Part shown: positions 17,801 through 25,150 of the stretch, piece after piece
Position numbering within the stretch: position 1 is the first letter of the stretch
Layout: each line of letters begins with the position of its first letter
Assembly: GCA_025463765.1 (NCBI GenBank)
Contig: JAODBC010000012.1
Span: forward strand, 1 to 34,426
From: Subtercola sp.
GTDB lineage: Bacteria > Actinomycetota > Actinomycetes > Actinomycetales > Microbacteriaceae
Direction of reading: 5' to 3'
DNA length: 34,426 nucleotides
Notes under the pieces: generated by a model
What the model was told of the DNA's origin: nothing
The model's input: only the letters and a program-made list of their open reading frames with translations
Databases searched by the model: none
Position numbers and translations under genes: made by a program

Positions 17801-18868
17801 ATCGCTCAACCACGCAGCATCCGGTTGCATGCTCACCAAATAGTGATCGCCCTCCTGAAGCAGCGCCAGGTGAGCACTCGCATAGGCGTCGCCCTTCACC
17901 CCGTCAACACCCGACGAATCCCACATCATCGGCGCAGGAATCGAAAACGCAGCGGACCCCTCCGAGTCGGAGAACGTGATGCCGCCATCAGCGCCGTTCG
18001 ACGCCGTCAACCCCGGGGCGTCGACAACCCACGTCCACGTCGGCGTCGACACAGGCCGGGCATCCAGCCGCATGACCTCCTTCACCGCCGAAGCCGTCAC
18101 GTCATACGTCAGATCGGTGTTCGGGAACACCTTCTCGTACTCAAGATGGTTCTTCGTTTCAGACCACGGCGACAGATCTCGCTGCAACACACTCTGACTG
18201 GCGCCCGCCAACGTGAAACCAATCGTGCGGCCGTCCTTCGTGACGCTGAGCACGTTCTGATCAGACGCGTACTGCGAGAACACCGGATGCAACGGATGCT
18301 CGACCACCCGCGCACCACCCTGACCCAACCACGCCACTGGCCCCGTGCTCTGCAGATCCGTCTGAATCGGCACCCACGCACCCGAATCGTCTTGCACATT
18401 CACCGGTGTCGGCGACACCGCCGTCACCCTCGAGCCAGCCGGACCCGCCGCATACGTCGTCGAGAACTCATCCGAGCTCACCACGGATCTGCCGCTCGGA
18501 TCGAAACTGCCACCGTCGAGCGGAGACGCATCGGCAACATCAGACGAGTCAGGCGCTGGAGCCGGCGTCACCTCTTGAGCCGGGGAATCTGTCGGCGAAT
18601 CCGACACCTCAGTCGATGGCACTTGCGCGGGCACCGCAACAGGAGCCGCCGAATCTTCGACGGGCGCGACCGGCTGCGACGACGCATCTGCACCACCCGT
18701 CAAGTCGTCGTCGGCCTGCGCCGGCGCCGCCATACCGACGATCAAGCTCGTCGCCACAACAGCAGACAGCAGCGCAGAAAACACAGACCGAGACACGCCA
18801 AACACCGACAACACCGACACAGAACCCCGCACTCGAAACAACCTGCCGATGACACGGCCGACCCCCAA
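11810..18868 (-). CDS. Exported RHS/YD-repeat protein with two PA14 domains
   Basis: Encodes up to 2352 aa. A signal peptide runs to about residue 52 (hydrophobic core [17 protein letters not shown], cleavage after APAQA). A Ser/Pro/Asp-rich stretch follows. Residues 130-515 are beta-rich, with a carbohydrate-module-like part at 365-515, and 520-730 hold two FN3-like units. The first PA14 domain is about 785-925 ([27 protein letters not shown]). YD repeats begin near 1040. A second PA14 domain ([18 protein letters not shown]) is inserted near 1400-1530. YD/RHS repeats then run to the core end ([24 protein letters not shown], 2150-2186). The last 166 residues are a Gly- and Cys-containing variable tail. 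The listed start is TTG at 18868; GTG at 18832, with GGCAGG before it, is an alternative that keeps the signal peptide. Confidence 0.92.
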   Translation of the reverse strand: MGVGRVIGRLFRVRGSVSVLSVFGVSRSVFSALLSAVVATSLIVGMAAPAQADDDLTGGADASSQPVAPVEDSAAPVAVPAQVPSTEVSDSPTDSPAQEVTPAPAPDSSDVADASPLDGGSFDPSGRSVVSSDEFSTTYAAGPAGSRVTAVSPTPVNVQDDSGAWVPIQTDLQSTGPVAWLGQGGARVVEHPLHPVFSQYASDQNVLSVTKDGRTIGFTLAGASQSVLQRDLSPWSETKNHLEYEKVFPNTDLTYDVTASAVKEVMRLDARPVSTPTWTWVVDAPGLTASNGADGGITFSDSEGSAAFSIPAPMMWDSSGVDGVKGDAYASAHLALLQEGDHYLVSMQPDAAWLSDPARVFPVSVDPTLGTGDSDSELAYKSNGLTNTNNHVWVGNSNNGGVWRTIVHYNYEQFFGKQVLQAQVGVTGVSTAYSSDAYTGGINTVKCHGFDCAGDSVGALNVGATGGATDPSDSRLSSTIAGWVRNHNSGYELMLGGDETPDTFTLKVMDTALYVWWKDYPTTGSTPSPGNGATNQSFIPTLQVSGATDPEGTGLAYYYRLGTNPNPEVSPIIDTGWVSNSSFQVPNSYLQPNTTYYWKDYVHDGYDGWLGGSGLAWSPVYSFTTANPAVPSKASAMPADKAIVTTTQPTFSVAAAVHPNGLAFTYAFRVTTSADASSGQVLQSGWQSGTSWTPPDATSLQDGSTYWWSVLTKDSAGQWGPQWVNSFTINKRVGSGGPSPVDSAGPVSVNLANGNVNMQFTSPTVSTVGGPMGMSFSYNSQAPSNAGLTGKYYNANFTGAATATSFDMTGKQPVLTRTDPAINFNWGTGSPSAGMVDNDHFMVDWSGFIKSPDTSGVAYQIGFLRDDGVKVWVNSGLLIDSWNDASETSWGAGTWLSTTPVPIHVQYFEDTGGAALNLTARPVGSTGSGFVIPSSWYQKSINTLPTGWSSSTPLAGPSGFYSSAQIDEGSVVLTDAGGAKHSYAKKTAGGYTPPAGENGILTVDGSGHVSLTDEAGTVYLFNTDGKVSQVSSPEDVKHPAAPVVSFRSSTGAVDRISDRLSAVSGSSPTTYSRQVQFVYTTDTPASVGMTTADQVSGRVCKTDPTKFTTTTALITGPLLCRIIYPGHVAGSADMTDIEYDTSGNLIRITNPGNAQTSFSYDAAGRVVTVRNVLGNDWLLADTSRIPTNANRTDVTYDAKGRAIQVALPAADGVTTANKPTKKYTYGDSLPTPVANTTYVDVVNYTTAATGTPLTGSVVGSGHAQTVTYDAAYRTLTSTSASGLVSSAVWNAKDETLSATNAQGLESTTLYDSQDRVTDTFGPAPASCFAGDRTPTSTCASATAHTHTGIDEGLNSLNTAYYRNGSFSGAPVAYGLGVGGAGGMIVRNWGTTLPDPAITTDVWSARMTGTITFPVAGTYAFQTYADDGTRVWIDNTLLVDNLVLSGDHWSPVGWITATAGQTLPIRVDYENAGGLSADLQLLWATPTASLGPIPGSAMKPNYGLATSATTSDAAPTGITGISNAQVPSVTTSTNYGSSPWLGQAASTSVDPTGLNLTTQTTYETSTAGYQRRVSSKLPAAVSSGAANAASTYGYYSDQSGYESSYSPALTAPVCGVPLGTKQWGMPRTTVTPTPGTGAAIVSAVVYDTLGRVAGSRASTDTGWQCTTYDARSRVTSIAYPAYGGQPARTVTTSYAVGGNPLAGSVTDSTIAATTNAGTISTTIDLLGRQVTYTDVWNTLTTPTYNALGQVTKTVIVANASSATTTEEFSYDVEGRVTQQTDNGAVIATPAYGTTAGVNLGQVTAVSYPAGAGNAGNGSSVATTRDPNTGATTGEAWAFPTGQPSVTDTVIRSQSGRVLRDSTTDGTAAAQDNTYSYDAAGRLVTALLPGHRLTYGYAASGGCGVNVKAGMDGNRTSSTGVTAGVTTASTYCYDNADRLTSSTVTSPAAGANPVSAGLTAAQLSYDSHGNTTTLSDQTLGYDATNRHMTTTLASGTTITYARDATDRVISRTTYVPGTGPGTGTSTVYYLYGAGGSPIMVKDGAPAPSRMLALPGGVSVVVPPAGDQSWSYPNIHGDIIVTANQSGTRSAQYRYDPFGQPITPAGVIGTTTADDTVPTNLPGTADYGWLGSADKLYEHEGSIATIEMGARQYVPSLGRFLGVDAVEGGNSNAYNYPNDPINKFDLSGKMQDCGNCQHGWYGYRPSGPTPVQADHRDDAGNIQPFSGTLGAPGVRNIGRANPQEVQVAKVAFTNTLTHLNVNFSGCFFVCGQVGIAGDGALSVSVGVGPRLGGAVSVEYSNAPKGPVTSTTCGGEVGPVGVTGTAGVGAGNQQYLGGGYAVGGGIGCSLNVGWNF

Positions 18869-18874
18869 AAGATG

Positions 18875-18880
18875 ACATTA
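18875..18880 (-). promoter_or_regulatory. Probable -10 box of the RHS gene
   Basis: TAATGT on the minus strand lies 6 nt before the TTG at 18868. A weak -35 candidate, TTGCTT, is 18 nt further upstream. If correct, transcription begins at or near the TTG, giving either a leaderless TTG start or a short leader before GTG 18832. Confidence 0.45.
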
Positions 18881-18967
18881 GTCGAGGAACTCTCATTAAA
18901 GCAAATGGGCAGCACCTGCGCGCGGCGCAGGGCATCGGCATCCCCCGCGCCGTCATCCCCGAGTAGC

Positions 18968-18973
18968 TAGGCT
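18968..18973 (+). promoter_or_regulatory. Probable leaderless -10 box (TAGGCT)
   Basis: TAGGCT fits the actinobacterial TANNNT -10 pattern and lies 7 nt before the ATG at 18981. No ribosome site is visible between them, so the mRNA probably starts at or next to the ATG. Confidence 0.55.
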
Positions 18974-18980
18974 GAACGCG

Positions 18981-19919
18981 ATGAAGATTCTCGTGCCCAC
19001 CTCCGCGCCCCTCGACCTCTCTGCCGACCCCGACCTCGAAGTGGTCGGCTACGACCCGAGCGAGCCGTTCGGCGCCGGGCAGCTCGACGCCGAGGTGCTC
19101 ATCGCCTGGAACAACAGCGCCGACAACCTCGCCGACGCCGTGGCACGGTTGCACAACCTGCGGCTCGTGCAGACGCTCGCCGCCGGGCCCGACGCGGTCG
19201 TGGCGGCAGGATTCGGCGACGACGTCGCCATCACCTCGGGCCGTTCGCTGCACGACGGGCCCGTCGCCGAACACACGCTCACGCTCATCCTCGCCGCGGT
19301 GCGCCGACTCGACGAGCTCTTTCGGGCGCAGCAGCAGCACACCTGGCTCTCCGACTACTCCGCGGCGCAGGCCGACCCGGGCACGCGTGCGAACTTCACG
19401 CTCGACGGCGCCACCGTCGTAGTGTGGGGCTTCGGCTCCATCGCGGGCCGGCTCGCGCCGCTGCTGCGGATGCTCGGGGCCGAGGTCACCGGAGTGGCGC
19501 ACACCGCGGGCGTCCGCTACGGCTTCGACGTGGTCGCCGCGGATGATCTGGGCGATCTGCTCGGCAGAACCGACGTGCTCGTGTCGTTGTTGCCCGGCTC
19601 GCCCGAAACGCGCAACACGTACGACGCCGCGTTCTTCGCGCACCTGAAGCCGGGCGCCGTCTTCGTGAACGCGGGGCGAGGCGCCACGGTCGACGAGAAC
19701 GCCCTGATCGCTGCGCTGACGGATGGCCGCCTTCGTGTCGCCGCACTCGATGTCACACAGGCCGAACCGCTGCCGGGCGACTCCGCGCTGTGGAACACGC
19801 CGGGCGTCATTCTCACCCCGCACATCGCGGGCGGCCGCCCTCAGGGAGCCGGCGCGCTCGTGCTCGAGAACGTGCAGGCGTTGCGAGCAGGTTCCGCCCT
19901 CACGAATCGCGTCGACTGA
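18981..19919 (+). CDS. D-isomer-specific 2-hydroxyacid dehydrogenase
   Basis: Encodes 312 aa, a normal length for the family, which reduces 2-keto acids or oxidises D-2-hydroxyacids with NAD(P)H in the cytoplasm. The nucleotide-binding loop is VWGFGSIAGR (148-157), a G-x-G-x-x-A form of the Rossmann motif. The catalytic triad positions are present: Arg233 in NAGRG, Glu262 in TQAEPLP and His281 in TPHIAGG. The substrate cannot be told from sequence; it is closer to the phosphoglycerate/glyoxylate reductase-like group than to lactate dehydrogenase by motif style. It is divergent from the RHS gene and followed by a separate small gene, so it is likely a single-gene unit with a leaderless promoter. 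Confidence 0.93.
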   Translation: MKILVPTSAPLDLSADPDLEVVGYDPSEPFGAGQLDAEVLIAWNNSADNLADAVARLHNLRLVQTLAAGPDAVVAAGFGDDVAITSGRSLHDGPVAEHTLTLILAAVRRLDELFRAQQQHTWLSDYSAAQADPGTRANFTLDGATVVVWGFGSIAGRLAPLLRMLGAEVTGVAHTAGVRYGFDVVAADDLGDLLGRTDVLVSLLPGSPETRNTYDAAFFAHLKPGAVFVNAGRGATVDENALIAALTDGRLRVAALDVTQAEPLPGDSALWNTPGVILTPHIAGGRPQGAGALVLENVQALRAGSALTNRVD

Positions 19920-19965
19920 CGCAATCTGCGCCAGTTTCGGGCCCGGGCGGCCCCTGTTGTGGTGA

Positions 19966-19971
19966 CATAAT
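19966..19971 (+). promoter_or_regulatory. Possible extended -10 (TGACATAAT) for the 103-aa gene
   Basis: CATAAT preceded by TGA forms a plausible extended -10 element in the gap after the dehydrogenase gene. It would give a leader of about 50 nt with the AAGGGG ribosome site of the next gene. No good -35 is visible. Confidence 0.35.
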
Positions 19972-20026
19972 AGGGGGCAGCGCGAGCACCGACTCGAACA
20001 AAATGCAACTCTGTGAAGGGGAACAC

Positions 20027-20338
20027 ATGGCTGCGATGCCCGAATCCGGACGCCTGGCGGCCTCTGTACTGCTCGACGCCGTCGTGTCGCAAAGCCCCGA
20101 GAAGAGCGAAGACGAGAACCGGCTCGCCCTCGACCTCGCGCTCGCCCTGCTCGTCGAGCCCGACGACCTCGAAACCGACGACGGCGAGCGCCACCCCGAC
20201 TCGATCATCGATGCCAGCGACCTCGTGGGCGCCTCGATCGTACTCACCTCGTGGCTCATCAGCCGCCTCGCCGAGGCACGCCAGACCGACGTCGCCGAAG
20301 TCGCCGGCGAGCTGCGCTCCTTCATCGGCACCGCCTGA
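20027..20338 (+). CDS. Small acidic helical protein of unknown function
   Basis: Encodes 103 aa. The ATG at 20027 is supported by AAGGGG 6 nt upstream; longer frames enter the previous gene. The protein is acidic and predicted helical: an N-terminal helix (ASVLLDAVVSQ), a Glu/Asp-rich segment (EKSEDENRLALDLALALLVEPDDLETDDGERHPD), then two helices (GASIVLTSWLISRLAEAR, DVAEVAGELRSFIGTA). There are no membrane segments and no Cys. I do not recognise the family. It ends 23 nt before a perfect bidirectional terminator, so it is a monocistronic unit. Confidence 0.8.
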   Translation: MAAMPESGRLAASVLLDAVVSQSPEKSEDENRLALDLALALLVEPDDLETDDGERHPDSIIDASDLVGASIVLTSWLISRLAEARQTDVAEVAGELRSFIGTA

Positions 20339-20361
20339 CTCCTGCCGCAGCTCGCCGGGTG

Positions 20362-20428
20362 AAAACGGCGGAGATTTCGGCACTGTGCCGGGCTATAGCG
20401 GTTTCCCTGTCGAAATCTCCGCCGTTTT
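20362..20428. terminator. Bidirectional intrinsic terminator, perfect 18-bp stem
   Basis: AAAACGGCGGAGATTTCG (20362-20379) is exactly repeated in reverse complement at 20411-20428, with three more pairs inside including one G-U. The stem starts with AAAA and ends with TTTT, so it reads as a Rho-independent terminator on both strands. It sits between the converging 103-aa and ROK genes and covers the first two bases of the ROK stop codon (20427-20429). The loop of about 25 nt is larger than usual. Confidence 0.85.
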
Positions 20429-21389
20429 ACGCGGCGGGTGCGGGGGCTACGACGTCGGCGCGAAAGACGAGGGCCGCCGCACCGATGAGCGGGGAGTCGT
20501 CGCCGAGGGCCGCCCGAACCACGCTGACGTCGGCGGCGTAACCGAGAAACGCCGCCGCGCGCGCGGCAGCCGCCACGAGCTCGATGTAGTCGGCCGAAAC
20601 GCGCGAGAAGCCGCCGCCGATGGCGACCTGTTTGAGGTCGAGAAAAGTGGATGCACTGGCAATCGCCTCACCGACCGCCGCCGCCGAGCGGCGCACCGCC
20701 GCCACCGCCACGTCGTTGCCGGCAGCATAGTCGCGAGCGAGATCTTCGCCCGTGGACCCGCCCCAGCCCTGGGCCTGCGCCCAGAGCACCGACCGCGGAC
20801 CGGAGGCCAGCGCCTCGAGCGTGTGCGATGCGTCACCGTGCACTCCGCTGAAGCGCGCGACCTGCAGCTGGCCGATGTGCCCCGCATTGCCGCTGTTACC
20901 CGCCACGAGGCGGCCGCCCGAAACGATTCCGCCGCCGACGCCGGTCGACACCACCATGGCCATGCAGTCGTCGATGCCTGCGTTGGCGCCCAGCCAGTGC
21001 TCGGCGAGGGCGATGCAGGTGCCGTCGAGGCGCAGAACGATGGGCAGATCATCCGCTCGGCCGAGGCGTACCCGTTCGCGCACGAAACCAACCAGGTCGA
21101 AGCCGTGCAGGACGAGCATGTTCACCGGAGCGATGGTGCCGTGAGCGAGCGACACCGGGCCGGCCGAACCGATGCCGACACCGATGACCGGTGCCGGCGA
21201 AGCGGCGAGAGCGCGAGCGACGACCTGGGCGATCGAGTCGCCGACCTGCTCACGGGTACGGTCGGCGCCGGTCGGCGCCCGGTGCCGCGTGCCCTCGGCG
21301 ATGCTTCCGTCGGCCCAGACGACTGCCGCCTCGACCTTCGTTCCGCCGAGATCGATTGCGAGAACCGCTTCACCCTGTTCTGCTGTCAC
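20427..21389 (-). CDS. ROK-family sugar kinase (zinc motif absent)
   Basis: Encodes 320 aa, normal for ROK kinases, which phosphorylate glucose, N-acetylglucosamine or similar sugars with ATP. The ATP-phosphate loop DLGGTK is at 13-18, and the catalytic Asp aligns with D122 in RLDGTCIALAE. STGVGGGIV (148-156) and GHIG (170-173) are present. The usual zinc-binding CxCGxxGCxE that follows GHxG is missing: residues 174-192 contain no Cys. So it is either a divergent kinase such as a glucomannokinase-type member or one with a changed substrate. There is no N-terminal DNA-binding domain, so it is not a ROK repressor. The start is GTG at 21389, with a leaderless-type -10 upstream. Confidence 0.9.
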   Translation of the reverse strand: MTAEQGEAVLAIDLGGTKVEAAVVWADGSIAEGTRHRAPTGADRTREQVGDSIAQVVARALAASPAPVIGVGIGSAGPVSLAHGTIAPVNMLVLHGFDLVGFVRERVRLGRADDLPIVLRLDGTCIALAEHWLGANAGIDDCMAMVVSTGVGGGIVSGGRLVAGNSGNAGHIGQLQVARFSGVHGDASHTLEALASGPRSVLWAQAQGWGGSTGEDLARDYAAGNDVAVAAVRRSAAAVGEAIASASTFLDLKQVAIGGGFSRVSADYIELVAAAARAAAFLGYAADVSVVRAALGDDSPLIGAAALVFRADVVAPAPAA

Positions 21390-21396
21390 GCACCCG

Positions 21397-21402
21397 ACTC
21401 TA
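21397..21402 (-). promoter_or_regulatory. Probable leaderless -10 box (TAGAGT) of the ROK gene
   Basis: TAGAGT on the minus strand lies 7 nt before the GTG start at 21389, without a visible ribosome site between them. Pattern and spacing match other genes in this window. Confidence 0.5.
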
Positions 21403-21442
21403 CCGAGTCGACCGCGAGCGAGTCGCTCTCACGAAAGCTCCG

Positions 21443-22384
21443 TCACACCCCGATAGTGAGCGCCGCCGTGTAACCCGCCGCAACCGAACCCGACATGCTC
21501 GCGATCTGGTGGATGCCGCTGTCGTTGCCGAAGACGTTGTCGCTCGCCAGACTGGTCGAAGCCAGGTTGCGCACGCTCTGCTCGTAGCCGCTCGTCGCGT
21601 AGACCAGATCGCAGGCCTCCTTGGGCATCGCGATCTGCGAGGTCTTGACGATCGGCCCCGAGGCCACCGCCGTCGCCACGTCTTTGTACACCTCGAAGTG
21701 GATGTGCGGCCAGCGCCCCGAGTAGGCGGCCGGGTAGATCGAGGTGAAGCTCACGGTTCCGTTCGCATCGACCTGTTGCACGCCGCGCAGATAGTTCTCG
21801 TTCGTGACTCCTGAGCCGTAGAGCGAATACTCCCCGTCACGATTGCAGTGCCAGAGATACACGGCCGCACCCGCGAGGGCGTTTCCGGTCGAGACGTCGC
21901 GCACGGTCAGCTGGATGCTCAGCGGCACCCCCGCCGCGGTCGTCGTCGACGACCCGAAGCTCGAGCGGATGTCGCTGCGCACGATGCCGGAATCGTCGAG
22001 CACGTTCACGCCGTTCGACCCGTCACCGGGGTACGGACCAGCCGTCTCGTCGGGCACCTCGGTGAGATCGGTGGTGGCGCTCGCGCTTGCCGAACTCGAC
22101 GCGCTCGGCGTCGGGGTCGCCGTTGCCGTGCCCGTGGCTGTGGAGGCGGCGGTGGCGGCGCCCGTCAAGCTCGCCGACGACGAATCGGTTGCACACGCCG
22201 CGAGCAGCGACACCATCGCGACTCCGCCGAACAGCCCGAGGGCCCGTCGCCGATTGACGAGGGTGCGGATGTCGTAGACGAGACCCCGGTCGTCTTCGTC
22301 GATCTCGTTGCCGTCGGCGTCGCGCCATTCGCCGTCGCGCCCCTCGGTATCGCGCCCCTCGCCGCCAGGTTTCTCTTCGAACAT
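21443..22384 (-). CDS. Exported intradiol-dioxygenase-fold lipoprotein
   Basis: Encodes 313 aa from ATG 22384, preceded by an AGAGG ribosome site. An acidic cytoplasmic stretch leads into a Tat-like export signal, NRRRALGLFGGVAMV, ending in a lipobox LLAAC with Cys64. A Ser/Thr/Ala-rich tether follows. From about residue 110 the protein shows the intradiol ring-cleavage dioxygenase fold (ETAGPYPG; LWHCNRDGEYS; YPAAYSGRWPHIHFEVY). The four non-haem Fe(III) ligands appear kept: Tyr186, Tyr221, His227 and His229. So it may be an active enzyme outside the membrane, acting on catechol-like or hydroxyquinol-like rings. It lies next to the pca cluster but has its own unit. The true substrate is unknown. 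Confidence 0.88.
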   Translation of the reverse strand: MFEEKPGGEGRDTEGRDGEWRDADGNEIDEDDRGLVYDIRTLVNRRRALGLFGGVAMVSLLAACATDSSSASLTGAATAASTATGTATATPTPSASSSASASATTDLTEVPDETAGPYPGDGSNGVNVLDDSGIVRSDIRSSFGSSTTTAAGVPLSIQLTVRDVSTGNALAGAAVYLWHCNRDGEYSLYGSGVTNENYLRGVQQVDANGTVSFTSIYPAAYSGRWPHIHFEVYKDVATAVASGPIVKTSQIAMPKEACDLVYATSGYEQSVRNLASTSLASDNVFGNDSGIHQIASMSGSVAAGYTAALTIGV

Positions 22385-22421
22385 TTCTGTACCTCTTCTC
22401 AGAATCACTTGTTCTAAGAAA

Positions 22422-22441
22422 CCTCATCGGCATCGGTGAGG
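22422..22441 (-). terminator. Hairpin with T-run after the PcaR-like gene
   Basis: On the minus strand CCTCA and TGAGG pair, with CG/CG inner pairs across a mismatch, and TTTCTT follows. It lies 24 nt after the stop of the IclR/PcaR gene and before the lipoprotein gene, so it likely separates the two. Confidence 0.6.
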
Positions 22442-22464
22442 TATTGGTACCCGCTTGGCGAATG

Positions 22465-23256
22465 TTATGAATGCGAACCGAGTGCCGTCGAGATATCGCC
22501 CGCCGCTCGCAGCAGCGGCGGCAGCAGTAGCGAACGCATCTGGTCGACCGTGAACGTTCCCGCCGAGACCGACACGTTCACCGCCGCCACCGTGACTCCG
22601 GCCGAGGTCACCGGCACCGCAATGGAGCGCAGCCCGAGTTCGAGTTCCTGGTCGATGACGGCATGACCCTGCGAGCGCACCTCGGCGAGTAGCGCCTCGA
22701 GGGTAGATCGGTCGCGAACGGAGTGCGGGGTCTTCGCCTCGAACACCAGAGAGTCGAGGTGCTGCTGCAGGGCATCCGGTGCCAGACCGGCCAGAAGCAC
22801 GCGCCCCATCGAGGTCGTATAGGCCGGAAACCGGGTGCCGACGCTGATCGAGACGCTCATGATGCGCCGCACGGCGACGCGTGCGACGTACACGATGTCG
22901 TTGCCGTCGAGCACCGACGCCGAACTCGATTCGCCGGTCGTGCGCGAGAGCTGCTCGAGCGAGGGCTGCGCGATCTCGGGCAGCCCGAGCGCCGAGAGGT
23001 AGCTGAACCCCAGCTCGAGCACTCTCGGAGTCAACGAGAAAAGCCGGCCATCGGTCTGCATGTAGCCGACCTCGACCAGTGTCAACAGAAAGCGCCGCGC
23101 GGTGGCGCGGGTGAGATTCGTGAGCGTCGCTATCTCTGACAAGGTCATCTGCGCGTGCTCGGCATCGAAGACACGAATCACGCTGAGCCCACGCACCAGC
23201 GACTGCACGTACTGGTCGCTCGGCTCCGGCGGGCCGTCGCTCGTCGGAGGCGTCAC
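22465..23256 (-). CDS. pcaR: IclR-family regulator, PcaR/PcaU/PobR type
   Basis: Encodes 263 aa. The winged helix-turn-helix is at about residues 20-75 (MTLSEIATLTNLTRATARRF), and the IclR effector domain follows. Segments such as YVQSLVRGLSVIRVFD, RFLLTLVEVGYMQTDGR, LTPRVLELGFSYLS, DIVYVARV and SMGRVLL closely match the PcaR/PcaU/PobR subgroup, which activates beta-ketoadipate genes in response to pathway intermediates such as beta-ketoadipate or protocatechuate. It lies at the 3' end of the pca cluster on the same strand, but with its own leaderless-type promoter and terminator. A palindrome upstream of pcaI resembles the binding site of this group. The GTG start at 23256 matches the promoter spacing. 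Confidence 0.9.
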   Translation of the reverse strand: MTPPTSDGPPEPSDQYVQSLVRGLSVIRVFDAEHAQMTLSEIATLTNLTRATARRFLLTLVEVGYMQTDGRLFSLTPRVLELGFSYLSALGLPEIAQPSLEQLSRTTGESSSASVLDGNDIVYVARVAVRRIMSVSISVGTRFPAYTTSMGRVLLAGLAPDALQQHLDSLVFEAKTPHSVRDRSTLEALLAEVRSQGHAVIDQELELGLRSIAVPVTSAGVTVAAVNVSVSAGTFTVDQMRSLLLPPLLRAAGDISTALGSHS

Positions 23257-23262
23257 TGCTTC

Positions 23263-23268
23263 ATGCTA
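23263..23268 (-). promoter_or_regulatory. Probable leaderless -10 box (TAGCAT) of the PcaR-like gene
   Basis: TAGCAT on the minus strand lies 6 nt before the GTG at 23256 in the 51-bp gap after pcaF. No ribosome site is evident. It suggests the regulator is transcribed independently of pcaIJF. Confidence 0.5.
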
Positions 23269-23307
23269 GCGGGAGGGGTGGATGCCCGAACTCAGCTTGT
23301 GCAGCGC

Positions 23308-24483
23308 TCAGCGCTCGAGCACCACAGCGAGGCCCTGGCCCACACCGATGCAGATCGCGGCGACCCCGACCCCGCCGCCCCGCCGCTCGAGCGCGCGGGC
23401 GAGGTGCAGCAGAATGCGTGCTCCCGACGCGCCGAGCGGATGCCCGATGGCGATCGCCCCGCCGTCGATGTTCACGATTTCGGGGTCGAGTTCCGGCCAC
23501 AGCTGAAGGCACGCCAGCGACTGCGCGGCGAAGGCCTCATTCAGCTCGACCACGTCGACGTCGGCCCAGGTCTTGCCGGCCCGGGCGAGCGCCTTGTTCG
23601 CGGCCTCGACGGGAGCGATGCCGAAGATGTTCGGGTCGTTGCCGGCCACCGCACGCGAAACGATACGCGCCAGGGGTTCACCTTCGAGCGCGCCCTCGGC
23701 GCCGATGAACATCGCCGCGGCGCCGTCGTTCAGCGGCGAGGAGTTACCGGCCGTCACCGTGCCCACGTCGGCCGGCCGGAACGCCGGCTTCAGCCCGGCG
23801 AGCGCCTCGAGCGACGTGTCGGCGCGGATGCCCTCGTCGCGGGTGAGGGTGGTGCCGGGCACGGTGACGATCTCGTCGTCGTACACGCCGGCATCCCACG
23901 CCGCCGCGGCACGCTGATGCGAACGCACCGCGAACGCGTCTTGCTGCTCGCGACTGATGTTGTAGCGGTCGGCCAGAATCTCGGCCGTCTCACCGAGCGG
24001 CACGGTCCATTCGGCGGGCATCTTCGGGTTGACCATGCGCCAGCCCAGCGTGGTCGAGTGCAGCGTCTCTGAGCCCGCAGGGTAGACACGCTCTGGCTTC
24101 AGCAGCACCCAAGGGGCGCGACTCATCGACTCGACTCCACCGGCCAGAATCAGGTCGGCGTCGCCGACCTCGACCGCCCGCGAGGCCTGAATGGCCGACT
24201 CGAGACCCGAACCGCACAGCCGGTTCACGGTGACACCGGGAACTGATGTGGGCAGCCCGGCGAGCAGTGACGCCATGCGCGCCACGTTGCGGTTGTCTTC
24301 ACCGGCCGCGTTCGCGTCGCCGAAGATGACGTCGTCGATCTTCGCCGGGTCAAGGTCGGCGTGGCGCTCGACGAGCGATTTCACCACGTGTGCGGCCAGA
24401 TCATCCGGTCGCACACCGGCCAGGGACTTACCGAAGCGGCCGATGGGGGTGCGGATTCCGTCGTAGATGAAGCTGCCTGTCAT
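23308..24483 (-). CDS. pcaF: 3-oxoadipyl-CoA thiolase
   Basis: Encodes 391 aa and catalyses the last step of the beta-ketoadipate pathway, splitting 3-oxoadipyl-CoA with CoA into succinyl-CoA and acetyl-CoA. The thiolase active residues are present: nucleophile Cys90 in NRLCGSGLES, His348 in AIAIGHPLGASG and Cys378 in AICIGVGQG. Length fits the acetyl-CoA acetyltransferase family. I chose ATG 24483, with AAAGG upstream and a 10-nt gap from pcaJ; the longer frame to 24540 enters pcaJ. The gene is third of the pcaIJF sub-operon, and the CoA-transferase genes just upstream support the oxoadipyl specificity over a general acetoacetyl thiolase. Confidence 0.95.
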   Translation of the reverse strand: MTGSFIYDGIRTPIGRFGKSLAGVRPDDLAAHVVKSLVERHADLDPAKIDDVIFGDANAAGEDNRNVARMASLLAGLPTSVPGVTVNRLCGSGLESAIQASRAVEVGDADLILAGGVESMSRAPWVLLKPERVYPAGSETLHSTTLGWRMVNPKMPAEWTVPLGETAEILADRYNISREQQDAFAVRSHQRAAAAWDAGVYDDEIVTVPGTTLTRDEGIRADTSLEALAGLKPAFRPADVGTVTAGNSSPLNDGAAAMFIGAEGALEGEPLARIVSRAVAGNDPNIFGIAPVEAANKALARAGKTWADVDVVELNEAFAAQSLACLQLWPELDPEIVNIDGGAIAIGHPLGASGARILLHLARALERRGGGVGVAAICIGVGQGLAVVLER

Positions 24484-24493
24484 GATGCGCCTT

Positions 24494-25150
24494 TCAGAGT
24501 CTCTCGTTCGAAGTGTGCAACGTGAGGCCCGTGAGCTCACGCAATTCGTCGACCGTGGTGTCGCCGACCAGTTCGATCACCGTCGCGCCGGCTGGCCCGA
24601 GGTCGAAGATGGCGCGGTCGGTATACAGCCGCGTGACGCAGCCGATGCCGGTCACCGGGTAGGTGCAGACGTCGACGAGCTTCGAGACGCCGCTTTTCGA
24701 CGCGAGCTCCATCATGACGTAGACGCTTTTGGCGCCGATAGCGAGATCCATCGCGCCGCCGACCGCCGGAATGGCATCGGGGGCGCCCGTACTCCAGTTG
24801 GCGAGGTCGCCCGTCTGAGACACCTGGAACGCTCCGAGCACACACACGTCGAGGTGCCCGCCGCGCATCATGCCGAAGGAGTCGCCGTGGTGAAAGTACG
24901 AGGCTCCAGGCAGTTCGGTCACGGGAATCTTGCCCGCGTTGATGAGGTCGGGGTCGATGTGGCCCGCGGATGCCTCTGGGCCCATGCCGAGCATGCCGTT
25001 CTCGGTGTGCAAAATGATCTCGCGGTCGCTCGGCAGATAGTTCGAGACCAGTGTGGGCAGACCGATGCCGAGATTCATATATGCCCCGTCGGGAATGTCT
25101 TGGGCGAGGCGTTCCGCGATCTCAGCGCGACTCCACGAATTACCTGACAT
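24494..25150 (-). CDS. pcaJ: 3-oxoadipate CoA-transferase subunit B
   Basis: Encodes 218 aa, the beta subunit of the enzyme that moves CoA from succinyl-CoA to 3-oxoadipate. The catalytic Glu50 lies in LHTENGMLGMGP, the hallmark of class I CoA transferases, and GGAMDLAIGAKSVYVMM follows the family pattern. The ATG overlaps the end of pcaI by 11 nt, as expected for two subunits made together. By sequence alone a succinyl-CoA:3-ketoacid (acetoacetate) transferase would look alike; the pca context decides for PcaJ. Confidence 0.93.
   Translation of the reverse strand: MSGNSWSRAEIAERLAQDIPDGAYMNLGIGLPTLVSNYLPSDREIILHTENGMLGMGPEASAGHIDPDLINAGKIPVTELPGASYFHHGDSFGMMRGGHLDVCVLGAFQVSQTGDLANWSTGAPDAIPAVGGAMDLAIGAKSVYVMMELASKSGVSKLVDVCTYPVTGIGCVTRLYTDRAIFDLGPAGATVIELVGDTTVDELRELTGLTLHTSNERL

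Noticed and set aside
17060..18970. 636-aa plus-strand open frame
   Set aside because: It is antisense to the signal peptide and N-terminal domains of the RHS gene, with an Arg/His-rich composition typical of reverse-frame shadows in high-GC DNA.
21443..22384. Calling this gene a second pcaH or a catechol 1,2-dioxygenase (catA)
   Set aside because: It has a Tat-like lipoprotein signal and lacks the N-terminal features of cytoplasmic PcaH or CatA, so only the fold is assigned.
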